A stretch of DNA of 64,000 nt from Peribacillus alkalitolerans (GTDB lineage: Bacteria > Bacillota > Bacilli > Bacillales > DSM-1321), in contig NZ_JAAGVZ010000003.1 in the NCBI RefSeq assembly GCF_010882125.1, positions 232,441 to 296,440 of the forward strand, written 5' to 3'. Positions within the stretch are counted from its first letter, which is position 1; every line of letters starts with the position of its first letter. The notes beneath the pieces are model-generated. The model had not been told where the DNA came from, did not search any database, and worked only from the letters and a program-made list of their open reading frames with translations. Made by a program: the position numbers and the translations under genes. Shown piece after piece: positions 9,673 through 17,494 of this stretch.

Positions 9673-10068
9673 AAAAAGCACCTCACTTATTTATTCTGAT
9701 TTTGATTTTAATATATACTTTATCGTTTTACAATAAATTTTTATTAATTTGAATAATATTTTTGTTGTAGTTTTTTGTTTTAAGCAAAAATAAAAAGCAT
9801 TCCTTATTCAAAGAAATGCTCTATAACTTTAAACCATTAAATTTATTACTTGTATAGCTAACATGCCCCTTTAGCTGAAAAAAAAGCTGCCAAAATTACA
9901 GCTCTGATCTTCAACCAACGCCCCCGTTACTTTAAGTACATTTTTTCACAATCTTATTCACTCTGTTGATAAATAATCAGTAAAAGCAACTTTTACAAAA
10001 ATGGAAAGTTTTTTTTTTTTAGGGTATCTTGGTTATGATAACAGAATAATAACAGGAGGGCTGTGGAC
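9673..10068. other. Divergent intergenic region
   Basis: Separates the DUF2975 operon from the alarmone synthetase. It holds an imperfect AAAAGCATT/AATGCT hairpin near 9795-9825, repeat copy D, and an uninterrupted T run (10010-10020) just before the synthetase. Nothing else stands out. Confidence 0.45.
9856..9950. repeat. Dispersed intergenic repeat, copy D (best copy)
   Basis: Most complete copy: GCTAACATGCCCCTTTAGC, A8, AGCTGCCAAAATTACAGCT (an imperfect hairpin), CTTCAACCAACGCCCCCGTT, then TTTAAGTACATTTTTTCACA. The outer elements resemble each other, so the unit looks like two related half-elements around a small hairpin. Confidence 0.65.
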
Positions 10069-10710
10069 ATGCTGAAAAAAAAGATGAAAATCGAGGTTAT
10101 TCAAAAAGTATTAGACAATTGGAGGGGGTTCTTTTTACCTTACCAAATGGCATTACATGAATTAGAAAGTGATTTCAAGGTTATTGACTTAGAATGGAAA
10201 ACACAATATGGCTATTCTCCTATTGAACATATGAAAACACGTATGAAAAAATTAAGTTCTTTGGTGGAGAAAATACAAAGAAAAGAAATTCCTTTAACAC
10301 AAGAAGCGGTGAGGAATGAAATAAGAGATATTTTGGGAGTTAGAATTGTCACAAGTTTTATTGATGACGTATATATGTTGAAGGAGCATATCGAGCAACG
10401 TGAAGACATTCGAATGATACGCGTAAAGGATTATATTCAGGACCCGAAAATGAGCGGATATAAAAGTTTGCACCTGATTGTAGAAACCCAAGTCATCCTA
10501 TCCAACGAAATAATATGGGTTCCTGCAGAAATACAAATTCGTACGTCCGCTATGGATTTTTGGGCATCCACCGAGCATAAACTAAACTATAAATATCAAG
10601 GCGAGACTATACCAGAGGATGCTCAAAAGCAGCTAATTGAGCTTGCCAAAGCTTCTTCCTTAATGGATAAAGAAATGTCAAGATTAAGAACAAAATTACT
10701 AGCCAATTAA
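10069..10710 (+). CDS. Small alarmone synthetase (GTP pyrophosphokinase, RelP/YwaC-like)
   Basis: 213 residues, a stand-alone RelA/SpoT synthetase domain without hydrolase or regulatory domains. It should transfer pyrophosphate from ATP to GDP/GTP to make (p)ppGpp. Motifs seen: YSPIEHMKTRMKK, IRDILGVRIV, SGYKSLHLIVE, EIQIRTSAMDFWASTEHKLNYK. Spacing and wording are closer to YwaC (RelP) than to YjbM (RelQ), for instance the PIEH-K-R and KDYIQDPK motifs. ATG at 10069 is preferred because AGGAGGG lies 8 bases upstream; the GTG at 10063 is too close. The gene is monocistronic. Confidence 0.88.
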   Translation: MLKKKMKIEVIQKVLDNWRGFFLPYQMALHELESDFKVIDLEWKTQYGYSPIEHMKTRMKKLSSLVEKIQRKEIPLTQEAVRNEIRDILGVRIVTSFIDDVYMLKEHIEQREDIRMIRVKDYIQDPKMSGYKSLHLIVETQVILSNEIIWVPAEIQIRTSAMDFWASTEHKLNYKYQGETIPEDAQKQLIELAKASSLMDKEMSRLRTKLLAN

Positions 10711-10778
10711 GCAAACAATCGTGACACCTTTCTCATTTACAACCTTAAGTCAATCTGACAAATAAAAACACTTAGTCT

Positions 10779-10915
10779 TAGAATCTAAGGGTTTCATCCT
10801 TGTTCCGTCCAAAACGATCCAGTGAATGAATGTAAAGAACATCCCCTTTCCGGATCATTCGTTTTACCAATTGATATCGTTCTCGTTCAAAATTTTTCCC
10901 ACTTTGTTTATCCAT
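10779..10915 (-). pseudogene. Serine recombinase (resolvase) fragment
   Basis: Minus-strand translation from 10915 reads MDKQSGKNFERERYQLV, then KRMIRKGDVLYIHSLDRFGR. This matches the resolvase N-terminal domain around the conserved DxxSGxxxxRxxxxxLxxxxxxGDxLxVxxLDRLGR segment. The catalytic-serine part upstream and everything after LDRFGRN are missing, so this is a dead fragment. Confidence 0.75.
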
Positions 10916-11070
10916 ACTTTAACGGACGTTAAAAGTAGGTGATTTTATAAAAAAATGCGCCGTTCGCAAAAATGTACTTTTACGAACGACAGGAACAACA
11001 CTATACCTCCCATATCGGAAATTTTATACTCTAAGAGAATTCCAACCTAAAAAGTCGATCTCCTCTACGT

Positions 11071-11185
11071 GAACTGACCCCATAAAGTTAGACAGGTTAT
11101 TTCGTTAGGCAGCCCGTTGGGCATGAGCTCGGTATTGTACCGGGCTCATACCTTTTAATTTACCTTTCTCATATGTCACAGTTTT
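11071..11185 (-). mobile_element. IS3-family insertion sequence remnant (OrfB 3' end and terminal repeat)
   Basis: Minus-strand translation of 11104-11185 gives KTVTYEKGKLKGMSPVQYR and AHAQRAA, then a stop. This is the standard C-terminus of IS3/IS150-type OrfB transposases. Directly downstream, TGTCTAACTTTATGGGGTCA (on the minus strand) looks like the right terminal inverted repeat. The rest of the element is absent. Confidence 0.8.
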
Positions 11186-11240
11186 TGTTTAAAAATAGGG
11201 AGCAAGACAAAAAAAGTATGATTATATAAAGAATCATACT

Positions 11241-11312
11241 TTTAAAAGGCCACCAATTGGCGGCCTTCTTATGGCGCTAACGCCCCCGTTTGTTTAAGTG
11301 TAATCTTTCACA
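11241..11312. repeat. Dispersed intergenic repeat, copy E
   Basis: AAAAGGCCACCAATTGGCGGCCTT hairpin-like element, followed by GCTAACGCCCCCGTTTGTTT and AAGTGTAATCTTTCACAA. Only the right half matches the full unit well. Confidence 0.55.
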
Positions 11313-11422
11313 AACAATTGAATAACGCTCCTGACAAAGTATTTTAATTATCCCATTTCTCAACCACAACAACATTCTATTCAATAACAGTTAGTTAGGG
11401 TTCATCATCCATGAAACTTAGC

Positions 11423-12100
11423 TTAAATCATTTCTTTCTTTTGTTCATCTTCCATTCTTTTTACCCATTCTGGTGGATGTTGGTCTTGATTCTCATAATA
11501 TACTTCAACGGCATCCTTTTCCTCCAACTGGGCTAAGATATCATGAATATCATTTTGATTCCCAAAAATATTTCCAAATCCCTGGTTAACCTTTTTATGG
11601 CTTTTAAAGTCTGTTGGGAAATTATTACCAAAATTCACTGCCGAAGCATCTTCAATGGTACCAATATTAATGTCACGAATTGTAAAATTTGAAGACAGTG
11701 TTTTTTCAGTCTTATTTGTTTCTTGATTATTAATTAACCTGTATGGGACACTCCTACCGTCAATTCTAACTGATATTTCTGATTCCTCATATTCATTATT
11801 GATTGCCCGATAGTTTTGACTCACAGAAGTAGTTTTTTTATTTTTCTTTCCTTCAGATTGAATTGAATTCCTATGAGGAGGAAAAATGTTGCCAATATTT
11901 AGAATTCCACTAAGTTCCTTAACATCAATATTTTCTAAATGATATGAAAGTTCATCCAAGTTCAGTGTTTGAACGTTCTTTATCTCTAAATGGATGGGAT
12001 TTGGTGCTGTCCTTTTTGATAATTCATTAAAATTCCTCTCTAAATTTGCAAGTCTACTTTCAATGTTTTGGAGTAGATTGATGAGCATATTTTTATCCAT
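11423..12100 (-). CDS. GerPC-like spore protein
   Basis: 225 residues. The N-terminus has a heptad-like coiled coil (INLLQNIESRLANLERNF) and then KELSGILNIGNI, which matches the LNIG motif of GerPC, a spore coat protein needed for germinants to pass through the coat. The second half contains TIRDINIGTIEDASAVNFG, which reads like the NFG signature of GerPA/GerPF-type proteins, so the protein may combine both kinds of segment. It lies beside several GerPA/PF-like genes. No clear ribosome site beyond AGGAA about 9 bases upstream. Assignment to the GerP group is likely; exact orthology is not. Confidence 0.6.
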   Translation of the reverse strand: MDKNMLINLLQNIESRLANLERNFNELSKRTAPNPIHLEIKNVQTLNLDELSYHLENIDVKELSGILNIGNIFPPHRNSIQSEGKKNKKTTSVSQNYRAINNEYEESEISVRIDGRSVPYRLINNQETNKTEKTLSSNFTIRDINIGTIEDASAVNFGNNFPTDFKSHKKVNQGFGNIFGNQNDIHDILAQLEEKDAVEVYYENQDQHPPEWVKRMEDEQKKEMI

Positions 12101-12206
12101 ACAGTATCATTCCTAATTAAATTTATCACTTAAAGCCCATCTGCCACATATGATGATTAGTATTAGATTAATTACATTTATGCTTCAAATTTAAAAGGGA
12201 GGAATT

Positions 12207-12443
12207 ATGAAAGTAGATCTTAGTTCTCCGCAGATCTTTTTTGATGATATCACGATAATTAGAGTTGAAGATAATGCAGGGGTTTTTATTGGTAGAAACC
12301 ATCAATTTAACTGGAAAACCACTATTAGTAGTAGTAATTCCGGTTTCGGTACAGTTTCGGGAAACGATAATCAAATCTGCAATAATAAACACTTCATTGT
12401 TCGGGAAGAAGATTTAGTGGATCTCCACGATAAGGAGCATTAA
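12207..12443 (+). CDS. GerPA/GerPF-like small spore protein 1
   Basis: 78 residues. Shares with its neighbours the pattern N(S/A)GVF-G-N-Q--W...NSGFGTVSG-(D/Y)N. The GIF-x-G and G(A)G-xN-G positions correspond to those of GerPA/GerPF, which are coat-located germination proteins. GGGAGGAATT gives a good ribosome site before the ATG. It is the only member of the cluster on the plus strand, converging with the gene at 12482. Confidence 0.6.
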   Translation: MKVDLSSPQIFFDDITIIRVEDNAGVFIGRNHQFNWKTTISSSNSGFGTVSGNDNQICNNKHFIVREEDLVDLHDKEH

Positions 12444-12481
12444 TCCAATTTAATACAAACAGTTTTTTCCTGTACTTTTAT

Positions 12482-12676
12482 TCAAGTATTCTTCCTAGCG
12501 CCTCTAACAATAGTGGTATTATTTAAAATTTTATTAGAATCACCCATTACTCTCCCGAAACCGTCAGAATTTTGACATTTATTATTCCATTTATATTGGA
12601 TATTAACTCCATAAAATAAACCTGAACTGTTTTGAATCTTATTAACTTTTATTGAATGATATTGAATATTGACCAT
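12482..12676 (-). CDS. GerPA/GerPF-like small spore protein 2
   Basis: 64 residues, with NSSGLFYGVNIQYKW and DGFGRVMGDSNKI matching the cluster pattern. It lacks the acidic C-terminal tail seen in the others. GTGAGGTG lies about 7 bases upstream of the start. Family membership is based on alignment by eye with the neighbouring genes. Confidence 0.55.
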   Translation of the reverse strand: MVNIQYHSIKVNKIQNSSGLFYGVNIQYKWNNKCQNSDGFGRVMGDSNKILNNTTIVRGARKNT

Positions 12677-12825
12677 AGATTAACACCTCACAGATGGGGA
12701 CACATTTCATGTATAAGTTCTATTGTATGATTATTATGACGATAATTATTAAAGTATTCTCCATTACCATTTAACGTAAAGTTTATTTAACGATAAGGAT
12801 TTTGGACTCGAAAATATCCTAGAAA

Positions 12826-12854
12826 AAAACCATCTTTTTTTTAAAGATGGTTTT
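12826..12854 (-). terminator. Terminator after the GerP-like pair at 12918-13434
   Basis: AAAACCATCTTT and AAAGATGGTTTT form a perfect stem with a T-rich loop and flanking T run on the minus strand. Confidence 0.75.
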
Positions 12855-12917
12855 ACCATTTAACGATATTATCTATTCAAATGCCAAAAAGATATTTAAA
12901 TAATCGATAGGCCTTAC

Positions 12918-13175
12918 TTAACTTTGTGTCAACGGTTGATTTTGATATTGATAATTCATATGTGAGGAAAAATCCGCATCATTAACATCATTATCGTTAA
13001 TCACATTTGCAATATGACGGGCTATATTATTATAACCAGTTATTTCACCTAATCCTAAATTACTTTTCTTATTCAATTGCCAATTTAATTGCGAATTGGT
13101 CCCAGTGAAAACACCAGAATTCGATGCAATGCTGGAAATATTGATATTTGTAAATTTGATGATTAAATTTTCCAT
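12918..13175 (-). CDS. GerPA/GerPF-like small spore protein 3
   Basis: 85 residues: SNSGVFTGTNSQLNW, NLGLGEITGYNN and then NVINDNDVND, which closely tracks the N-V-I-D-P-D-V-A-D ending of GerPF. The C-terminus is Gln/Asn-rich. It begins 16 bases after the stop of the 13192 gene and shares its terminator, so the two are cotranscribed. Confidence 0.65.
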   Translation of the reverse strand: MENLIIKFTNINISSIASNSGVFTGTNSQLNWQLNKKSNLGLGEITGYNNIARHIANVINDNDVNDADFSSHMNYQYQNQPLTQS

Positions 13176-13191
13176 TTATATTCCATCCTAT

Positions 13192-13434
13192 TTAGAATTG
13201 AGCCGTCGGCTGAGGGTTAATGGCTTCTGGCTGCGTAATAGGCATGTCACATAGATCCTGATCATTAATTATATTACTACATCCTAGTATAGCAGCATTT
13301 ACGAAACTTCCGATTCCAGAGTTAAATTTCCCTTGGGCATTCCAATCTGGCTGACTATTTTGGCCCGAGGCAATTATTGCATTCGAAGCCATACTAATCA
13401 CATTAATTTGATTAAAAATCACGGAAACAGGCAT
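13192..13434 (-). CDS. GerPA/GerPF-like small spore protein 4
   Basis: 80 residues: MPVSVIFNQINVISMASN..., FNSGIGSFVNAAIL, and the NIINDQDLCD motif that corresponds to the GerPF ending. It has the hydrophobic N-terminal strand typical of GerPA/PF. GGAGGAA lies 6 bases upstream of the ATG at 13434; a GTG five codons earlier overlaps that site and is rejected. First gene of a two-gene operon with 12918. Confidence 0.65.
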   Translation of the reverse strand: MPVSVIFNQINVISMASNAIIASGQNSQPDWNAQGKFNSGIGSFVNAAILGCSNIINDQDLCDMPITQPEAINPQPTAQF

Positions 13435-14188
13435 GATTCCTTCCTCCACATCCTAAATATTTTGATTTAGTATATGCATGCCCTTTGGGTATCGTGATAT
13501 CTTTAGTATTAGCCATTAAGTTAGGAAAGCAAGCATAATGGGCTGTGATCTTCAATTCTTGCTCATTGTTTCATCCATAAGAACATAGATATAATTATTA
13601 ATCAGTGGACTTTATTTTCTTTTTCATCAGGTTATTACTAATTATCTCAATGAGTTGTTCTTCGTCTTTAATATTCTTATTTGCATTTATTTGTTCAAAA
13701 AAATCCTTATTCGAAATAAAGGCATTACGACAAAAATCGGACTAAAATCTGTTAAAATGCCTGCTATTTTAATAACGGGTTCCGTTTTGGAGGAGAAAAC
13801 TTAAAATAACATTGTATTTAGCAGATAAAATTGCAAAGGAAAAGGCAGCCAATCTCGCTGCCTTTTTTGTATCTTTAGAGAAATTTTTCTTCATTCTAAA
13901 AAATATTTGAATAATAAAATTAAAAGATAATGTTGATAACTCATCAAATAAGAAAAGAACCCATTTATGAGTTCATTTTGTAGTTTCTTATTTAGTTAAA
14001 CAAGCACAATCCCTTTTTAAGCACATTATCTATTGTGCAAATAATAATAATTAGGATTTCTTTCGATTTTAGACATTTTGCTTAAACAAGCATCCCATAA
14101 ATACTAAAATATTGAATTATTTTTGAACCCTAAGCATAAATTTAATTAGAATTTCTTCATGTTAAATTGAAAGCAGAGGAGCGTATGT
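13435..14188. other. Intergenic region with a short coding remnant
   Basis: On the minus strand (13605-13745) one frame reads DFCRNAFISNKDFFEQINAN, then KNIKDEEQLIEIISNNLMKK and a stop, with a stop just upstream and no start. It looks like the tail of a lost gene of unknown family. A terminator lies at 13841-13868. The rest is AT-rich with nothing recognisable. Confidence 0.45.
13841..13868 (+). terminator. Orphan terminator
   Basis: AAAGGCAGC and GCTGCCTTTTTT form a strong hairpin with a T tail. No intact gene ends nearby on the plus strand. Confidence 0.65.
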
Positions 14189-14461
14189 ATGAATAATACA
14201 CCCAACTCAGAACAAAATGACCAACCAACATTACCTTCTAGTATCAGACTTGACCTTATTGCAGCTCTTATTGCTACAATTGAAGATTTTTTTGTAATCC
14301 TATCAATTCTAGAATCTATAGATGAATTTATAATTGCTGAAGAAGAAGAGAAAAAAGCTCAAAAAGAATTAGATGAAAAGTTTCAAAAAATACAATTGCA
14401 AATTGATGAATTGTCCAACGAATTATCTAAAATGAAATACCAGAGTTATAAATATCCATAA
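14189..14461 (+). CDS. Small hypothetical protein with hydrophobic core and coiled-coil tail
   Basis: 90 residues: a polar Asn/Gln-rich start, a hydrophobic stretch (IRLDLIAALIATIEDFFVIL), then a charged coiled coil (about residues 50-84). GAGGAG lies 8-9 bases upstream of the ATG, so expression is plausible. I do not recognise the family. Its position next to the GerP-like genes might hint at a spore role, but nothing in the sequence proves it. Confidence 0.5.
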   Translation: MNNTPNSEQNDQPTLPSSIRLDLIAALIATIEDFFVILSILESIDEFIIAEEEEKKAQKELDEKFQKIQLQIDELSNELSKMKYQSYKYP

Positions 14462-14554
14462 AATATAAAAGATTGAGTTATTCATTAACCAATGTTATTC
14501 ACTTTATTCGTCAAATGCACATAAAAGAAATGGCTTAGTTATTTTTTCTTTTTG

Positions 14555-14597
14555 CACTTACCTGCCCTTTAGTAAAAAATAGAGCACTCTTAAAAGG
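14555..14597. repeat. Dispersed intergenic repeat, copy F (partial)
   Basis: CACTTACCTGCCCTTTAGT followed by an A-rich run and AGAGCACTC. Only the left half of the unit is present. Confidence 0.45.
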
Positions 14598-14641
14598 AAA
14601 AAATGAAATAATCGTTCTCGATTATTGCACCAAGGATATAT

Positions 14642-15061
14642 TTATTGATTAATTAAGCATTTCTCCTTGAAACTTGGACTTAATTCACTCCAAACATCGA
14701 ATTTGTTTCCATCTAAATCATAGAAAACAAAATTCCTTCCTGAGTGTCCTCTGTCTTCAATTTCTCCAACTCTCATTTCTTTGTTAACAAATTCATTATG
14801 TAACGATTTTAATGCACTTAGTCCATTAACTTCAAATTTCATCGAGAAACGTTCCTGACCATAAACATCATAGAAATTTGAGGTTTGGCCCTTATTTGAT
14901 CTAACTAAGAAAATGCTTTGATTTGCAAGGTTAAGAATAGCCTTATCATCATCCTTATAACTTATCTTAGCACCTAAATTAGTTACATACCATTCTGTAG
15001 AAAATTCAACATTGGTGACTGGGATATAAGTAGTTCCTACTCTTAATAGTTTTTCACTCAT
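14642..15061 (-). CDS. VOC (glyoxalase/dioxygenase-fold) family protein
   Basis: 139 residues, a single vicinal-oxygen-chelate module pair: VGTTYIPVTNVEFSTEWY at the start and GRNFVFYDLDGNKFDVWSE at the end, the latter typical of the metal-side strand. The family includes lyases, dioxygenases and resistance proteins, so the substrate cannot be predicted. AAAGGAG precedes the ATG. Confidence 0.8.
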   Translation of the reverse strand: MSEKLLRVGTTYIPVTNVEFSTEWYVTNLGAKISYKDDDKAILNLANQSIFLVRSNKGQTSNFYDVYGQERFSMKFEVNGLSALKSLHNEFVNKEMRVGEIEDRGHSGRNFVFYDLDGNKFDVWSELSPSFKEKCLINQ

Positions 15062-15178
15062 CTTATTTTCTCCTTTAAATTACTTCAATATTTCTTTCTT
15101 CTCATATACTTATTTTCCCTTTTTATACTTTATTGAACTATCCAGCCTTTATGTTGATGTAGATATTAATTTCTACTA

Positions 15179-15625
15179 TTAGGCATGAATTGGTAAGTAA
15201 ATCTGTACCTCTTCTTCTACTTCCCCAATAGGGTGGTATGTCTCGATAATATAAGAATCGAGATCTCTTTGATAACCTTGTTCTTCTGACCAATTCAACA
15301 AATTCAAATGGAGTTCTCCCAAATTAGATATATTCCCTCTTGTAGTTATGTAATTTTTATTTTTTTCAATATAATGCATTCCTGTTGGTACTTCATTTAA
15401 TTTTTCACTGACAATTAAACCTACATAATAATGACCTATCCTATGATTCTCATCCTTTTTAGGCTCAAATAATGCAATTTCGGTTTCTGTTGGATTTAAG
15501 ATTTCGTTTGAACGACTTAATAGTTGTTTTGCAAGCAAAGGTACTTCATTACCAAAGTTAACAAACTCCCCACTACCTTTTAATCCAACAAGCTTAAACT
15601 CTTTTTTCACCATCATAAACGACAT
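15179..15625 (-). CDS. GyrI-like/AraC effector-binding domain protein
   Basis: 148 residues consisting of a GyrI-like small-molecule-binding fold alone, without an HTH. Typical elements are KEFKLVGLKGSGEF near the start, HYYVGLIVS in the middle and the closing VEEEVQIYLPI. Such proteins bind drugs or other ligands. AGGAG lies upstream of the ATG. Ligand unknown. Confidence 0.75.
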   Translation of the reverse strand: MSFMMVKKEFKLVGLKGSGEFVNFGNEVPLLAKQLLSRSNEILNPTETEIALFEPKKDENHRIGHYYVGLIVSEKLNEVPTGMHYIEKNKNYITTRGNISNLGELHLNLLNWSEEQGYQRDLDSYIIETYHPIGEVEEEVQIYLPIHA

Positions 15626-15737
15626 ATTAAACTCTCCTTTTCATAAAAAACCCCATAATATTCTAATTTATTTCTTCAACAAAAAATCCTTACTTCCTGC
15701 AAAGAAGTAAGGATTTCATACTAATTTAAACAACTGT

Positions 15738-15795
15738 TATTCAACCTGCCCCTTTAGATCCATAAGAAAAAGAGCTGCCGAAGCAACTCCCTAAT
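15738..15795. repeat. Dispersed intergenic repeat, copy G
   Basis: TTCAACCTGCCCCTTTAGA, an A-rich run, then GAGCTGCCGAAGCAACTC. Left half and inner hairpin of the unit. Confidence 0.55.
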
Positions 15796-15828
15796 TGAAG
15801 AAAAGGACACGTTATTTGAAGGGAATTT

Positions 15829-16236
15829 TCAAGAAGCTCTTTGTTTCGTACTGTTTCGGTCAATTGTCTTAATTTTTTTAATGAAATAATAATGTTTGTA
15901 GAGGCCCAGCAATACCAACAGGATTTTCACTAAAAGGATGTCCACATAAAATACAGAAATTACAATGAAGAAATCGGCAACTAAATTGATTCTGATTTTC
16001 TCTTTTCGAGTCATACCCTTTTTTTGTAGGAATGATTCAACGTATTTTTCATATAATGAGGTGCGTTTGAACCAGTTTTCAATCGACTTGGAACTTTTCG
16101 CAAAGCAAAAAGCAGCAAATAAGTAAAACGGACCGCCCGGTAGAACTGGTAACACAGTCCCTGCAACTCCAATCACAAGAGATATGGATCCAAGAAGCAA
16201 AAATAGGATACTTTTTACTTTTTTAATTGTAATCAC
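15829..16236 (-). CDS. DUF454 family inner-membrane protein (YbaN-like)
   Basis: 135 residues. The signature GVAGTVLPVLPGGPFYLFAAFCFAKSS of DUF454 spans about residues 23-49, followed by the NWF segment and two more hydrophobic helices. Function unknown. The start is uncertain: GTG at 16236 has little upstream ribosome site, whereas AAGGTGA overlaps that GTG and is well placed for an ATT codon three codons later. I kept the GTG. Confidence 0.8.
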   Translation of the reverse strand: MITIKKVKSILFLLLGSISLVIGVAGTVLPVLPGGPFYLFAAFCFAKSSKSIENWFKRTSLYEKYVESFLQKKGMTRKEKIRINLVADFFIVISVFYVDILLVKILLVLLGLYKHYYFIKKIKTIDRNSTKQRAS

Positions 16237-16463
16237 CTTTTTATTTATATTCTAATCCCTTATAACGTAAAGAGGAAGTCCAATTTATTCAATATCACTG
16301 ATTAGTATCTTACCATTTTCCTGCAACTGAATCTTCTACTATTTCCCCCTTTAGATAATTCACAATTTGTCCCTTGTTTCCATGAACTCTTATACATATA
16401 CTTGGTAAGTATATTTAACTTTGAATTCAATTATAGAGATTTAAGATATATGGAGGAAACAGG

Positions 16464-17318
16464 ATGTTGATATGGATTAGTATTACATTAGTAGTTCTCT
16501 TAACCAGTTATGTAATATATTACACATTCCGAAATAGGGATAAGCTAACCTCCATGCCTGGAATGATGATAAGTATGACGAATTCCATGATGGTTAGTAT
16601 TGCATTCGGGACTATTTTAGGAACTCTTATACAAAATAAAGATTTAACCATCCCAACGATTATTTCTGTTTTAATAGGTATGATAGTTGGTTATTTAACA
16701 GGAAGACCTATTTCCCTTATGGCCTCATTAGATGGATTGGGTGCAGGCATAATGGGTGGAATGATGGGTTCTATGCTTGGTGTTATGTTACAACCAAAAT
16801 CTTCTGAGATAATGATCTATTTTATTGATGTAGTCTATGTATTGGTTATTATTTTACTTATTCGTTTAATTGAGGAAGAATCAAAGTCGGATACAATCAA
16901 ACCATCCACTCCTAAAAAAAAGCCTTTAGTAGCCAATCCTATAGTATTATTGGTTCTGTTAATATTTATGGGTATTCTTGTATTCGGAAAAGGTACCGTA
17001 TTTTCAAATACAAGTGAACCTGGAGTTAAGGATGTAAAATTTGATACCCCAAGTAGTCAAATTTACGAGGTGGTGGTAACTCCTACTGCTTATACACCAA
17101 ACAACCTTGTTGTTAAGTCGGGAACACCCTTTATTATTAATTTTAAAACAGGGATAGTTGGTTGCACTGGTATCATTTTATCCGAGGAACTTGGGTTTAA
17201 TATTGCGTTAAAGGAAAATACAAACAACTATATTAATATTAAATCTCTGAAACCTGGGACTTATCATTATAATTGTGGAATGAATATGTATAAAGGAACC
17301 ATAACTGTAGTCAAGTAA
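16464..17318 (+). CDS. Membrane protein with C-terminal cupredoxin domain (probable copper handling)
   Basis: 284 residues. The N-terminal half has four to five hydrophobic segments rich in Met and Gly (SMPGMMISMTNSMM, GAGIMGGMMGSMLG). After another membrane segment near residue 165 comes an outward-facing cupredoxin-1 type domain (about 195-284) with GCTG and YHYNCGMNMYKG, in which Cys, Cys and Met are candidate copper ligands. The domain is like those attached to copper-export systems. GGAGGAA supports the ATG, and a G/C hairpin terminator follows. Copper binding is inferred from motifs. Confidence 0.75.
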   Translation: MLIWISITLVVLLTSYVIYYTFRNRDKLTSMPGMMISMTNSMMVSIAFGTILGTLIQNKDLTIPTIISVLIGMIVGYLTGRPISLMASLDGLGAGIMGGMMGSMLGVMLQPKSSEIMIYFIDVVYVLVIILLIRLIEEESKSDTIKPSTPKKKPLVANPIVLLVLLIFMGILVFGKGTVFSNTSEPGVKDVKFDTPSSQIYEVVVTPTAYTPNNLVVKSGTPFIINFKTGIVGCTGIILSEELGFNIALKENTNNYINIKSLKPGTYHYNCGMNMYKGTITVVK

Positions 17319-17326
17319 TATACACA

Positions 17327-17348
17327 TCCCCCCTTTGGGGGGGTTTTC
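17327..17348 (+). terminator. Terminator of the cupredoxin gene
   Basis: CCCCCC-TTT-GGGGGG with a TTTT tail, 9 bases past the stop codon. Confidence 0.8.
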
Positions 17349-17349
17349 T

Positions 17350-17475
17350 TCAACTAATCTGCCCCTTTAGCACCAAAAGAAAAAACTGCCGATATGAAAG
17401 CCTTGATCTCAGCACTTGCCCCCATTAGCTGAAAAAAAACAATTTATTTAAGTGTTTGTATTTCTTTAATTTCAC
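17350..17475. repeat. Dispersed intergenic repeat, copy H
   Basis: Full-length copy: CTTCAACTAATCTGCCCCTTTAG, A-rich run, CTGCCGATATGAAAGC, TTGATCTCAGCACTTGCCCC, then AAGTGTTTG...TTTCAC. It is the rightmost copy I found. Confidence 0.6.
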
Positions 17476-17494
17476 ATAGTAAGAAGGTGGTTTA

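Larger units (their letters stand above)
10711..11422. other. Intergenic region with mobile-element scars
   Basis: This 712-base gap holds a resolvase fragment, the 3' end of an IS3-family transposase with a terminal repeat, and repeat copy E. No intact gene is visible. Confidence 0.7.
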
